Assembly: GCA_031761405.1 (NCBI GenBank)
Contig: JASEVX010000011.1
Span: 20,071,959 to 20,135,958, forward strand
Direction: 5' to 3'
Length of the DNA: 64,000 bases
Origin: Serripes groenlandicus
Lineage: Eukaryota > Mollusca > Bivalvia > Cardiida > Cardiidae
Both the position numbers and the translations under genes were made by a program. Shown here in pieces: positions 54,537 to 64,000 of this stretch (the first letter of the stretch is position 1; each line of letters begins with the position of its first letter). Under the pieces are notes generated by a model, which was not told the DNA's origin, did not search any database, and saw nothing but the letters and a program-made list of their open reading frames with translations.

Positions 54537-54596
54537 GTACAAAGCATTCGAATTAACTGACATTATATGGCTGAGAGTGTTGTCCTTATTAATTTG

Positions 54597-54742
54597 AGCC
54601 GTCCAGCGAGAACACCAACATTATGGCCTCAGCTTAATGTATCGACCCAGATCATCCTGCGCTGTCCGCGCAGACTGATCCGGAACGACATATTCCGTCT
54701 TTAAGCAGAGTGGACAATGTTGGGTTTCTCGCGGTACGGCTC
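54597..54742. mobile_element. Short family C MITE with empty site
   Basis: GAGCCGTCCAGCGAGAACAC and GTTTCTCGCGGTACGGCTC. The homologous 13470-13490 reads TATTAATATTTCATTTAC without it, so any target duplication is about 2 bp. Confidence 0.87.
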
Positions 54743-54769
54743 ATATTTCATTTACATATTGATTGTTTT

Positions 54770-55012
54770 ATTTTTTTACGCCATTTTCAACCTTAATTCA
54801 GTTATATCACGTGTTTGGATAAGTTGCCAATACTACTGGTCAATTTATTCTGACACCAGTCAGCTAGTGGTAAAATGCTAACCCCGTAACCTTGATCACC
54901 AAAGAGGGCAGCCATTAGTACTATTTTAAAGTATGATATGACCCTACCGGTGATCGAACCCGAGACCTCCCGCTCCCGGGTCTGGCGCTCTACCACTACA
55001 CTACTGAGGCGA
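54770..55012 (-). mobile_element. tRNA-derived SINE, orthologous to 13507-13735
   Basis: B box GGGTTCGATCACCGGTAGGG on the minus strand, A-box region GTGTAGTGGTAGAGCG, 3' part GAAAATGGCGTAAAAAAATA. Confidence 0.85.
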
Positions 55013-55092
55013 TAGCTGAGAGTGATGTCCTTATCAATTTTTCATTTACATAAAGATGAAATATTATTACATCAGGATTGTCGTTTTGAATC

Positions 55093-55420
55093 AATGAATA
55101 AAGAAGTTATTGGTGTCGCCTGTAATCCAGTTGAATAAAAATATAGTTATTAACTTATTATACCATCCAAGCCCTCAGCAAAGGGTTCAGATCAGCTTGC
55201 ACCTATACACAGTATAATCACAATATTTCCTTGTCACCAACTAGTCGTACAAGCGAACTGCAGTATGTTAAGCTTAGGTCTGGTCTGAATCAGATTGATT
55301 AGATCATACAATATGAACGATTAAATGCAATGGTTAGCTTACATATTTTATTGTTAAGAAAACTATTATAATTAATTATCCTTTAATGGCTTCCGTGTTG
55401 GTTAATTCTGACAAAACAGC
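55093..55420. other. AT-rich spacer
   Basis: No feature supported. Confidence 0.4.
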
Positions 55421-56050
55421 TGGCCCATATCGTTACAATTGTATGCTCGTAGCCAAGTGCATTTGAATAATATTATGTGGAGTACTGGTAGGGATGTTGA
55501 CCTCACATATCGTTACTATTGTATGCTTGTAGCCAGGTGCACTGGAATCATATAATGTGGAGTACTGGTAGGGCTGTTGACCTCACATATCGTTACTATT
55601 GTATGCTCGCTGCCAGGTATATTAGAAGCATATTATGTGAAGTACGGGTGGGGCTGTTGACCTCACATAACGTTACCATTGTATGCTCGTAGCCAGGTGC
55701 ACTGGAATAATATTATGTGGAGTACTGGTAGGGCTGTTGCCCTCACATATCGTTACCATTGTATGCTCGCTGCCAGGTATATTAGAAGCATATTATGTGA
55801 AGTACGGGTGGGGCTGTTGACCTCACATAACGTTACCATTGTATGCTCGTAGCCAGGCGCATTGGAATAATATTATGTGGAGTACTAGTTTGGATGTTGA
55901 TTTCACATATCGATACAATTGTATGCTCATAGCCAGGTGCACTGGAATAATATTATGTGAAGTACTGGTAGGGCTGTTAACCTCACATATCGATACAATT
56001 GTATGCTCGTAAGCAGGTGCACTAGAATAATAGTATGTGGAGTACTGGTG
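55421..56050. repeat. 80-bp minisatellite, eight units
   Basis: CCTCACATATCGTTACCATT starts units at 55501, 55581, 55661, 55741, 55821, 55901 and 55981, an exact 80-bp period, with a first unit at 55421. Two unit types (GTGCACTGGAATAATATTAT, GTATATTAGAAGCATATTAT) alternate in the middle, and an ORF on the minus strand is only the repeat. Confidence 0.96.
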
Positions 56051-56339
56051 GGAGACATCAATGTTCTCCAATTGTGTGCCTCTGATGGTCGATTTTCCGG
56101 TGATTTGGTACATTTTATGATCCCCCACAAGATCACTTGGGTGACATGAACACACCTGTTTATTTGAACTTATAATTGTTTCAAGATAGAGAAACCTCGA
56201 AAATATTATATAAAGAATGTGTAGGCAAAGCACTAACACTATATATGTAGGGTGAATATCGTATTCTTTAAATAATATTCCTAAAGTCTAAGTTGACCTT
56301 AATCCCTGTGTTTTAGATATTCACTATAATCGTCCCACT
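56051..56339. other. Spacer
   Basis: No feature supported. Confidence 0.35.
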
Positions 56340-56545
56340 GAGACAATTGGTTGTTTGGTGTTTTACACCGCTTTCGAGGTAACTCTTTTCAATGATATAT
56401 GGGGCGAGTTCATATGGGATCCATTTGAACGGTGATACTTTTAACCTTAGTGACGTCATTTTGACCTTTTGACCCGAATCCGAGTAACCCACCTCAAGCC
56501 TGGGGTTACTAGCATTTCAAAATGGCGACCAACGATGTTTACTAC

Positions 56546-56625
56546 TCATTCGGAATACCTCGGTGATGAATGAATGGTTCATCAATGGATGATGAAGGAT
56601 TACGGAATTACCCGAGAGTTCCGAA
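56546..56625. mobile_element. Short inverted-repeat element, relative of 16327-16398
   Basis: ATTCGGAATACCTCGGTGAT and ATTACCCGAGAGTTCCGAAT are inverted ends. Confidence 0.55.
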
Positions 56626-56799
56626 TGGTTTACTACTAAGACGAGGAAACACCGTTCAGATGGTGTTCTAAATGAGAAACGCTTAGAAAGTGTGGCAATT
56701 GAGGGCTGAAACTGGTCGATTTACATGGAAATAAAGAAGGAATTAATTTGGTGGATTGTAACCTTATAATATCCCGTTTATACTCCAAATGTGCGTCCG

Positions 56800-56845
56800 T
56801 TGCGCCGTGATATGACTGAAGCATTGTTAAAAAAGGCGTTGAGCC

Positions 56846-56882
<37 letters not shown>
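56800..56882 (+). mobile_element. SINE 3' end with (AATC)n tail
   Basis: GCCGTGATATGACTGAAGCA, GGCGTTGAGCCCCAATCAATC, and nine or more AATC units. The rest of the SINE is missing. A 35-bp SINE scrap (TGGTGTTTTACACCGCTTTC) is at 56341-56375. Confidence 0.78.
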
Positions 56883-56883
<1 letters not shown>

Positions 56884-56889
56884 CTTGTT

Positions 56890-57130
56890 CCTTTTCTAAG
56901 TTTACGCAGGGGTCGTCTATTTCATGTAATAAAGGTTCCCTTGTATATACGCAATACAGGCTAAAAACCGTACAAGCGCAATACTATTTAGACTAATTGT
57001 GTTCTCATAAAAGATAATTGGCAAAATGTTAGAATAAATTTGAGAGAGAAGTGCAGTCAAACATGTTTTAGTGGTCACCTCTGTTCAGCAGCCAATTGAA
57101 AGTTAACCAAAACAATAATTTATTTGACCT
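56890..57130. repeat. Third copy of the 16050-16230 segment
   Basis: AAAACCGTACAAGCGCAATACT, TAATTGTGTTCTCATAAAAG, AATTGGCAAAATGTTAGA and GAGAGAGAAGTGC follow in the same order as at 16060-16150. No Tc1-type MITE here. Confidence 0.82.
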
Positions 57131-57931
57131 GTCTTAAGCAGTCACCAGTGTTTATCAACGTTTTGCTCTCCCCTCGGTGAATCAAATGCCTTGTAGTGTA
57201 TTGTGTCAGTCTGTGCATAATATATTTTTGAAAACAGGTCTTACACATATAGTCCAGTCATCCTATGAAAAAATAGCACCTAACCTTCAAGTAATTGCAA
57301 CAGAATTTTTTTAACCTGTTTCCATATGTTCAATGTATTATGGATAACATATAAAAAGTCTAACAAAATCTTTGAATGCAAAAAGTGTTTAATCGTCTTT
57401 TACTTTTTGTCACTTTCAGTCTCCAACGAATCTTGTCAACATTGAAAACACTTGCAGAAACACGCTAATTATACTGAAAACAATGTTATATTTCAGACAA
57501 AACTTAAACCACTTTAAATCCAACATATTTCATATAAATCTTGATTGAACTATGCATTTTTTTTACCTAATAAACCCTTAAAATGTATTTATTTCGGCGT
57601 AAATTTACCCCACCCGCCTATTATATACAAGAAAAACATACACGTTGAAATTGTAGTTTTGTAGTACTAATTTGACTGAGAACTCTGAATACATCATTTG
57701 ATCAACTGCACTTGAAAATTCGATAGACACATTACTTTCGTAAGCCGGTTTGAGAGATAGGGTTATATTTTGTAATAATTAACATTCAGGCTGGTACCGA
57801 ATTTACCTATTTTTGACTAGAGTGGACCAAATGATGTCATCCAAAGTGCGTAAACTGTCAATTAAATTTACAATAATAATGCCTTTTTTAAATTTCATGA
57901 ATAACATATAACATTTAACCTTTCAATTTCA
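57131..57931. other. AT-rich spacer
   Basis: No exon, element or tandem repeat could be supported. Confidence 0.4.
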
Positions 57932-58118
57932 TTAACCCTTTACATGAAACATTAACATTTGACGCCGTTGCAGCAGACGATTATGAAACGTAGATAGGCA
58001 GATTTTTTCTGCTATCCTTGACAAAATAACTTCCATCTTTTTCATAAATGCAAGCTATTTTAACTCAGATGTTTTAAAATGAAACAACTTGTTAATATCA
58101 AAACAGGTCAACGGTTAA
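57932..58118. mobile_element. Decayed family A MITE
   Basis: TTAACCCTTTACATGAAACA, GTTGCAGCAGACGATTATGA and the end CAACGGTTAA. Confidence 0.6.
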
Positions 58119-58345
58119 AGGATGAAGTATTCAAATCAAAGCACCAATATAACTGAGCAGTACAGAGGTTAAAAATATCTCTTTCAGGTTTTATAAATGC
58201 CATTATGGCATAAGTATAATGGTTAACATTAAAAATGCATTAACCCTATCCCTGAACTAGACAACACGCAGCATTTGTAGCAGACAATTTTTAAAAACAT
58301 TTTGGAAAAAAGAAATTGTATACAGTATTCATGTTCTTATTTTTA

Positions 58346-60635
58346 GATCACCTAGAGCCGAAGGCTCAAGGTGAGCTATTCTGATCACTTTTTGTCCGTC
58401 GTCCGTCGTCCGTCGTCCGTCCGTCCGTCCGTCCGGCGTTAACTTTTAGCTTTAAACATCATCTCCTCCCAAACTCCAAGGACAATTTCCGTGAAACATC
58501 ACAGGACTGTTCCTCTGGTTGGCCTCTTTCAAAGTTGTTCAAAGATTTAAATTCCATTGAGAACTTTGGTTGCTGCGGCATCAAAAAGGGGGCAAAATGT
58601 CCAAACTTTAAAAATCTTCTCCTCCGAATCTGCCTGTCAGATTCAAATATAATTTGGTAGAAATGTTCCTTGGGTGACCCTCTATAAAAATTGTTCAAGC
58701 CATACTGATTGGTCAAAAAACATGGCAGTCAGGCGGCATCAGAAAAGGGGCAAAATGACAAAATGACAAAATTCCATTTTTATGAAAGTGCTTGTCTGAT
58801 TTTAAGAAAATATAATACGAATCTTACTTAAATGATCCTCTATTTAATTTGTTTAAGCCGTTTTGATGGGTAACACAATCATAGCAACCAGGCGTCATCA
58901 CAAAAGGGGTAAATTGAACTTTTAGCTACAAATGACAACCAACTCCTACCATTCCAATAGACCAATTTCCACAAAACATCACAGGAATGTTCCTTCGGTG
59001 GTCCTCTTTCAAATTTGTTCAAAGAATAAAATTCCATTGAGAACTTTGGTTGCTGCGGCATCAGAAAGGGGACAAAATGTCCAAACTTTAAAAATCTTCT
59101 CCTCCGAATCTGCCTGTCATATTCAAATATAATTTGGTAGAAATGTTCCTTGGGTGACCCTCTATGAAAATTGTTCAAGCCATACTGATTGGTCGAAAAA
59201 CATGGCAGTCAGGCGGCATCAGAAAAGGGGCAAAATGACAAAATTTGAAAATTCCATTTTTATGAAAGTGTTTGTCTGATTTTAAGAAAATATAAAACGA
59301 ATTTTACTTTAATGATCCTCTATTTAATTTGTTAAAGCCGTTTTGATTGGTTACACAATCATAGCAACCAGGCGTCATCACAAAAGGGGTAAATTGAACT
59401 TTTAGCTACAAATGACAACCAACACCTGCCATTCCAATAGACCAATTACTACAAAACATCACAGGAATGATCCTTTTGTGGTCCTCTTTCAAAATTGTTC
59501 AAAGATTAAAATTCAAATGAGAACTTTGGTTGCTGCGGCATCAGAAAGGTGACAAAATGTCCAAACTTTAAAAATCTTCTCCTCCGAATCTGCCTGTCAG
59601 ATTCAAATATAATTTGGTAGAAATGTTCCTTGGGTGACCCTCTATAAAAATTGTTCAAGCCATACTGATTGGTCGAAAAACATGGCAGTCAGGCGGCATC
59701 AGAAAAGGGGCAAAATGACAAAATTTGAAAATTCCATTTTTATGAAAGTGTTTGTCTTATTTTAAGAAAATATAATACGAATCTTACTGTAATGATCCTC
59801 TATTTAATTTGTTTAAGCCGTTTTGATTGGTTACGCAATCATATCAACCAGGTGTCATCACGAAAAGGGTAAATTGAACTTTTAGCTACAAGTGACATCC
59901 AACTCCTACCATTCCAATAGACCAATTTCCACAAAACATCACAAGAATGTTCCTTTGGTGGTCCTCTTTCAAAATTGTTCAAAGATTTAAATTCCATTGA
60001 GAACTTTGGATGCTGCGGCATCAGAGAGTGAGAAAAAATACCCAAATTTTAAAATCCTTTTCCTCCATAATCTACTTGTGCGATTGCAAGATAATTTGGT
60101 AGAAATGTTTCTTAAGTGACCCTCTAAATAAACTGTTGAAGCCATATTGATTTGGTTGAAAAACAGGGCAGCAAGGCGGCATCAGGAAAGGTGCAAAATG
60201 ACAAAAACTTTATAATTCCATTCTTATTAAAGTTCTTGTTAGATTTCAAGATATAAATGGCCTTTACTGATAAGCTGTTTCTTGAGAAGTGTCCACTCCT
60301 TTCAGTGGAAGACAGTGGTGCAGAGGTAGAGCGTCGGCCTCTCGTATCAAAGGTCCCTGGTTCGAGTCCCGTGATGAGCGTGTCCTGACTTTGGGATTTT
60401 TCCACACAAACGGCGCGAGTACTGGTGAAGTCTCCAGGAAGCAGACATCGAGCGTGATTAATCTAAGCCCAAGGCTTGTTTCACAATCGATGTAAAATAA
60501 ATAAGTTAAAACTAAACTCCTTTCAGTTTCATTTGCACTCCCTGATAAGATTTTCCAGATATCTGCAGTTAAATATTTGCTACTAATTTACTATCAATTA
60601 GGTGATCGATTTAGGGCCATCTTGGCCCTCTTGTT
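58346..60635. mobile_element. Tandem-core element with four 480-bp units
   Basis: Left end GATCACCTAGAGCCGAAGGC with the hairpin GAGCC GAA GGCTC, then GTGAGCTATTCTGATCAC, a (GTCC GTC)n run at 58395-58436, four units of 476-480 bp (AACTTTTAGCT at 58441, 58917, 59397, 59877) and a right end GGTGATCGATTTAGGGCCAT with the hairpin AGGGCCATCTTGGCCCT then CTTGT. Small minus-strand ORFs recur with the units and are not genes. Non-autonomous; class uncertain (Helitron-like or pearl-like suggested by the plan). Confidence 0.82.
60307..60515 (+). mobile_element. Full-length tRNA-derived SINE with 12-bp target duplication
   Basis: Head AGTGGTGCAGAGGTAGAGCG (A box), CTGGTTCGAGTCCCG (B box), body ACGGCGCGAGTACTGGTGAA, tail GATGTAAAATAAATAAGTTA. 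ACTCCTTTCAGT is at 60295-60306 and 60516-60527. It sits inside the tandem-core element, so it is younger. Confidence 0.95.
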
Positions 60636-60736
60636 CTACAATGTGTTCAATTTCTTTTCAGAATTAAAATATCTTCTTTTTTCTTCTTCAAAATGTGTCA
60701 TTTCTCAATTCATACATAACTAACATCAACAACATT

Positions 60737-62830
60737 TTAATCTAAAAGTTCTTCCAAGTCTTGGTCCACCAATACCTGTACATTTGAACAACTTATTTCG
60801 CGACATTCCCCACATCCGGACGAACATTCTAAATCATACCGCTTACAAGTACACCGCTTTGTGTCACAATTCGTTTTACAGGAACTTCTGATAAATTTCA
60901 ACAAATCCTCTGGTGCTGGTAACAGTTTGGTTTGTTCTGGCATGAATAATCCACTTTCAGTCGACCTCCAACCCCACTCAAGTGTATTAAATAGAGTTTC
61001 ATTTCCAATCCATTCCTGTATTTGAAGGTAAACAAGTAAGCTGTTAAATTATTTGTTGGTAGCATTGCGTGAACTGGCACATAATTTATGCTGGTCATGA
61101 CTTTGCTGAGAAATGTTCTGTATCTGAGAGCATCAAGTCCTTCCTTCAGACCACCATTGTAGAAGCTGACAATAACTTTTTCACCAGCTGTGGTTATTTC
61201 TTCTTTAGTTGCTTTAGTTTTTTCAATGCAGCCGCTTTGCCAATTCCAAAAATTCTAGATGTGGTGTCACAACCTGTGACTGCATGGATAAAGGGAAGCA
61301 TTCTGCACATAGAACCAAGTACTTCTTTTGTTCGAATGGTGTCCCACTCCTTGAATGTTTTAGCATTCCTCAGATTTCCACCTGATATGAAATACAGTTT
61401 GTTTGCAGAAATGTTGGCATGATAACAAAGCATAATCAGAAGGTCTGTATCTTTCCCCACAACAACTGTTTTGTGGTTTTCCGCACTAGCTATCCCGGTC
61501 ATAGCTATCAATACATTGGCATCATCAGGTGCATGCTCCATTAACCGACACCCATTCTCCTGTATATATTGACTAAGCACATTTATGAAGCACTGTTTGT
61601 TTCACTGTTAGCTGAGAAGTGGTCTGTCTTGGATCTGAATGGTGTTGATTTGTTGAATTGTACATTTGTACTAGCAAGTCCTCGTGAACGTTTCTGATTT
61701 GCGCAGTCTTTCGTAGAAGAACCACTTAAGTAACCATCAAACACGACTGAGTACAAATACCACCAAAAGTTTCACCATATGTCCAAGGCAAGCGCTGAAG
61801 CAGTGAACCACCATCGATAACATATTTCAATGAATCGCTAATTTGTTCCTGTATACTACAATTGCCAAGTGACCAAATTGCATTAGCCAAAGCAGTTTTG
61901 TCAGCTGGACGAAACATTCCAGAAGATTCAAATAATGATGATGGAAAACTACATAATTTATATTTAAACACATCTGCTTGGTTGTCATACAGCCTATCAG
62001 CTACAGCAGCTATATGCTGAAAAGCAACTGTGGATCAATGCGAATAGTTTCCTCATTCACTTTCATGATGGATTTAGAACTAAGGGTTACTGCGTGATTT
62101 GAACGTTTGAAACTATATCCTAAGATATTTGCATTAAGCATAGTGTCTAGTACCTTTTGACCTACCATCTTCGCACTATCTACATTCACTTGATTAGCGG
62201 CAGTTACTGTTAAACCAGATTCAATGTTTCGAAGGGAATGGGTTTTCTCAAAAGAATTTTTGTCCTGTAGAAATTCAAGGATTTTTGTTTTGTCTTTTTC
62301 ATCTCTTTCTCTTCTCGAGTGACTGCTCTCAACATGTTGTTTATTTGTATGGTAAGAGACAACGGCAAATTCTTGCATTGCACTGTTGTATTTTGTACAT
62401 GCTGGCATCCAAAGCAACCATTGGTTTCTTTGTGCTTCAGACAAACCACGACCACGTGTCAGACCATTTGTAATCCAGTTGTTATACAAGCAATTATGTC
62501 CATACCATGAAATGTTTTGTGACCATCTAATGTTCGCAAGTTATGGTCAACATTGTCTGCTACAAATTGGCAAGACTGGCCATCCTTCAGATAAGGCAAA
62601 TACCTTGTGCAACTGCAGCGCTTGTTTCACATTTGTGAATTTCAGAATACGACAAACTAAAGCCTAACTTGTTAAGCATATCAATCAAAAACTTTGAGGA
62701 AAAGTGGTGATGCAACTGAACTCCTAATCCTATTTGGAGTGGAGGCATCTGAACCTTTGGTCGTGCTGCTTGTATAATCGCCCGGCCGATTGAAGCTATC
62801 TTGACATCAGCATCAAAAGTCTTAAAAAGT
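60737..62830 (-). pseudogene. Decayed multicopy gene: FEN/PIN-like nuclease signature plus CXC cysteine domain
   Basis: Reading from about 62830 leftwards in shifting frames: QLHHHFSSKFLIDMLNKLGF and YSEIHKCETSAAVAQG (62740-62600); FVADNVDHNLRTLDGHKTFHG (62570-62490); GLTRGRGLSEAQRNQWLLW and IRIDPQLLF (62460-62010); FKYKLCSFPSSLFESS and VIDGGSLLQRLPW (61971-61730); VVGKDTDLLIML and VTGCDTTSRIFGIGKAAALK (61500-61200); and a Cys-rich end CKTNCDTKRCTCKRYDLECS (60870-60810). DTD and TGCDTTS..GIGK resemble the catalytic and helix-hairpin parts of FEN/XPG-like PIN nucleases; the Cys pattern resembles Tesmin/TSO1 CXC. I recall this domain order from many-copy invertebrate proteins, probably carried by a DNA transposon. 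At least four frame changes and the loss of an intact N-terminus make this a pseudogene. Confidence 0.75.
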
Positions 62831-62868
62831 CTAAGTCTGCTAAATAGCAAAAAAATGACATCAAAAGT

Positions 62869-63291
62869 TAAACAATTGTTACACCAGTTGTACACACCGA
62901 ATCCTGACTTGGAAATATATCGAAATACATGTACATTTATATTTTCCGGTTCATCAGTTTGGAATTCCCTTCCTTCATATATTCAAAACTCAACGTATAT
63001 TCAACATTTCAAATCCCAATATTGACATGATAAACCAATCTTAATTCAATGATAATTGTAGTACAATTGTATTTCATGAAACTATGCACACTATTTAGGT
63101 CTGTGGCTGTTCTACGATACCGTAATAGACATATCAATTATAAGCGCATGTTTAATTGTAACATTGAGTAGTTCATATGTAACACACGTTTGTTCATGTT
63201 TCGTTCCATTTTGTTTATGTGTGAGGCCCTCATGGAAGATTGACTTGCATACAAGTACTATGTCAAATGAGTGTCCTCTATAAATAAAGCC

Positions 63292-63324
<33 letters not shown>
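62869..63324 (+). mobile_element. 5'-truncated LINE: ORF2 end, 3' UTR and (TTA)n tail
   Basis: The frame to 63025 encodes FIFSGSSVWNSLPSYIQNST then a short FKSQY end, the classic C-terminus of CR1/Rex-like LINE polymerases. A 3' UTR with AATAAAGCC follows and a TTA repeat at 63293-63324. Confidence 0.8.
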
Positions 63325-63326
<2 letters not shown>

Positions 63327-63555
63327 AATACCCTCAGGTTTTGAAGTTCCATGCAGTCCTCCGTACAAGGTTTATTACTGTACTGTAGGCTATAATAAGC
63401 CAGTATCAATTACCTATGGGTCATTAGTAACCATTTCTTTGGGGTCATCAGATTATTTTTAGATAAAGCAATTAAATTGCCAGGTGTTTTTCCGACCAGT
63501 ACACTGATAAACCTTCTACGGTGGACTGCATGGAACTTCGAAATCTGAGGGTATT
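63327..63555. mobile_element. TA-flanked MITE with about 33-bp TIRs
   Basis: AAAATACCCTCAGGTTTTGAA at left and the inverse ATTTCGAAG..GAGGGTATTTT read as CCCTCAGRTTTYGAAGTTCC TIRs continuing into ATGCAGTCC, with TA on each side. It lies directly after the LINE tail. Confidence 0.8.
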
Positions 63556-64000
63556 TTCTAACTTTTGATGACATTTTTTTGCTATTTAGCAGACTTAGAC
63601 TTTTTTAGACTTTTGATATATTCTAAAGTAGATATTAATCTTCAATAATATCGCAAAAAAAATTCTGTTGCAATTATTTGAAGGTAAACTTACAGATTGA
63701 CTGGACTAATAGTTGATATTATTCGGTACAGGTGCAATAGTGAAAGAATGTTGAATTGATTGGATGTTGATAATACAATGACATAAAATGCAAGTTTCAT
63801 GAATAAAATTGCAGCTTGCATTTCACTTACGTAATAATCAAAAGTGTAAATTTCCACGTTTTTATATATTTTTATTTTTTTGTTTGGGAAGACTGTTTGA
63901 TGAAATTCTTCTTCTCATATTATATTTCATGTAGCTTTAAACGTCTAATAAAGGAGAATGGCTCAAATAAGAAGGTTTTCATACCAAAACGATTTTGATC
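63556..64000. other. Inverted copy of 62812-62868, then AT-rich sequence
   Basis: 63559-63620 is the inverse of the N-terminal part of the CXC pseudogene region. After that I see no feature up to the window end. Confidence 0.55.

Larger units (their letters stand above)
53690..55092. repeat. Third duplicated segment, matching 12030-13810
   Basis: TATCTTTCAGGTAAAGGACGG, CCCCAAATCGCTTGGTGCATC and GTATAAATCACTGAAGCCGA recur from 12043, 12664 and 12970 in the same order. It lacks the three family A MITEs of the first segment and has its own SINE and family C insertions. Confidence 0.88.
58240..60700. mobile_element. Family A MITE split by a tandem-core element
   Basis: The left half 58240-58345 starts TTAACCCTATCCCTGAAC and has TAGCAGACAATTTTTAAAA; the right half after about 60636 keeps CAATGTGTTCAATTTC and CTTCAAAATGTGTC. 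The right terminus is not recognisable. Confidence 0.55.

Noticed and set aside
56845..56882. (AATC)n run as an independent microsatellite
   Set aside because: It is the natural tail of the SINE family whose 3' end precedes it.
58459..60045. Repeated minus-strand ORFs of 68-99 codons
   Set aside because: They recur with the 480-bp units of the tandem-core element and are disrupted differently in each unit.

Overview
The window looks like non-coding-rich nuclear DNA of an invertebrate, most likely a bivalve mollusc. It is AT-rich and has almost no long ORFs outside tandem repeats. It is packed with tRNA-derived SINEs, short TIR elements (MITEs), LINE tails, minisatellites, and three tandem-core elements of a type common in bivalve DNA (microsatellite stretches GTCCGTC and GACGCC, ends such as GGCCCTCTTGT). 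Dreissena or another heterodont bivalve is a guess, not a result. There is no bacterial-style operon, rRNA or functional tRNA gene.

Main result: two spliced paralogous genes lie on the + strand, gene A (about 21.3-27.5 kb) and gene B (about 43.9-48.9 kb). Each has a TATA box with an initiator about 29 bp downstream, a short untranslated first exon, an exon coding a signal peptide, a Thr-rich (in A mucin-like) central exon, and a last exon coding a small polar segment plus a hydrophobic C-terminus that looks like a GPI-attachment signal. All internal coding introns are phase 1. The predicted products are 131 aa (A) and 70 aa (B). B lacks the 30-nt third exon, which keeps the frame, and its central exon is 78 nt against 228 nt. 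I do not recognise the family.

Layout: 1-1972 is a 32-bp satellite. 2.2-5.1 kb holds MITEs, a SINE and one unexplained short ORF. 5.45-8.17 kb is a 54-bp minisatellite. 8.3-17 kb is nested MITEs and SINEs. 17-32 kb is duplicated block copy 1, carrying gene A. 32-36 kb holds several tandem arrays, one of them repeated in inverted orientation, and 36-41.6 kb holds SINEs and a tandem-core element. 41.6-53 kb is duplicated block copy 2, carrying gene B. 53-57 kb repeats the 12-16 kb material. 57.9-60.7 kb is a tandem-core element inserted in a MITE. 60.7-62.9 kb (minus) is a decayed gene of a multicopy invertebrate family with a FEN/PIN-like nuclease signature and a Tesmin/TSO1-like CXC cysteine motif. 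62.8-63.6 kb is a LINE 3' end next to a TA-flanked MITE.

The order 12-16 kb, 17-32 kb, 41.6-53 kb, 53-57 kb fits tandem duplication of a unit of 20 kb or more. The duplication is useful because the partner copy gives empty sites for several insertions: TTAA for the commonest MITE, TTA for a Harbinger-like MITE, 8 bp for a perfect-hairpin hAT-like element, and 13-14 bp for SINEs. Coordinates of decayed repeats are approximate; exon borders are exact if the splice-site reading is right.
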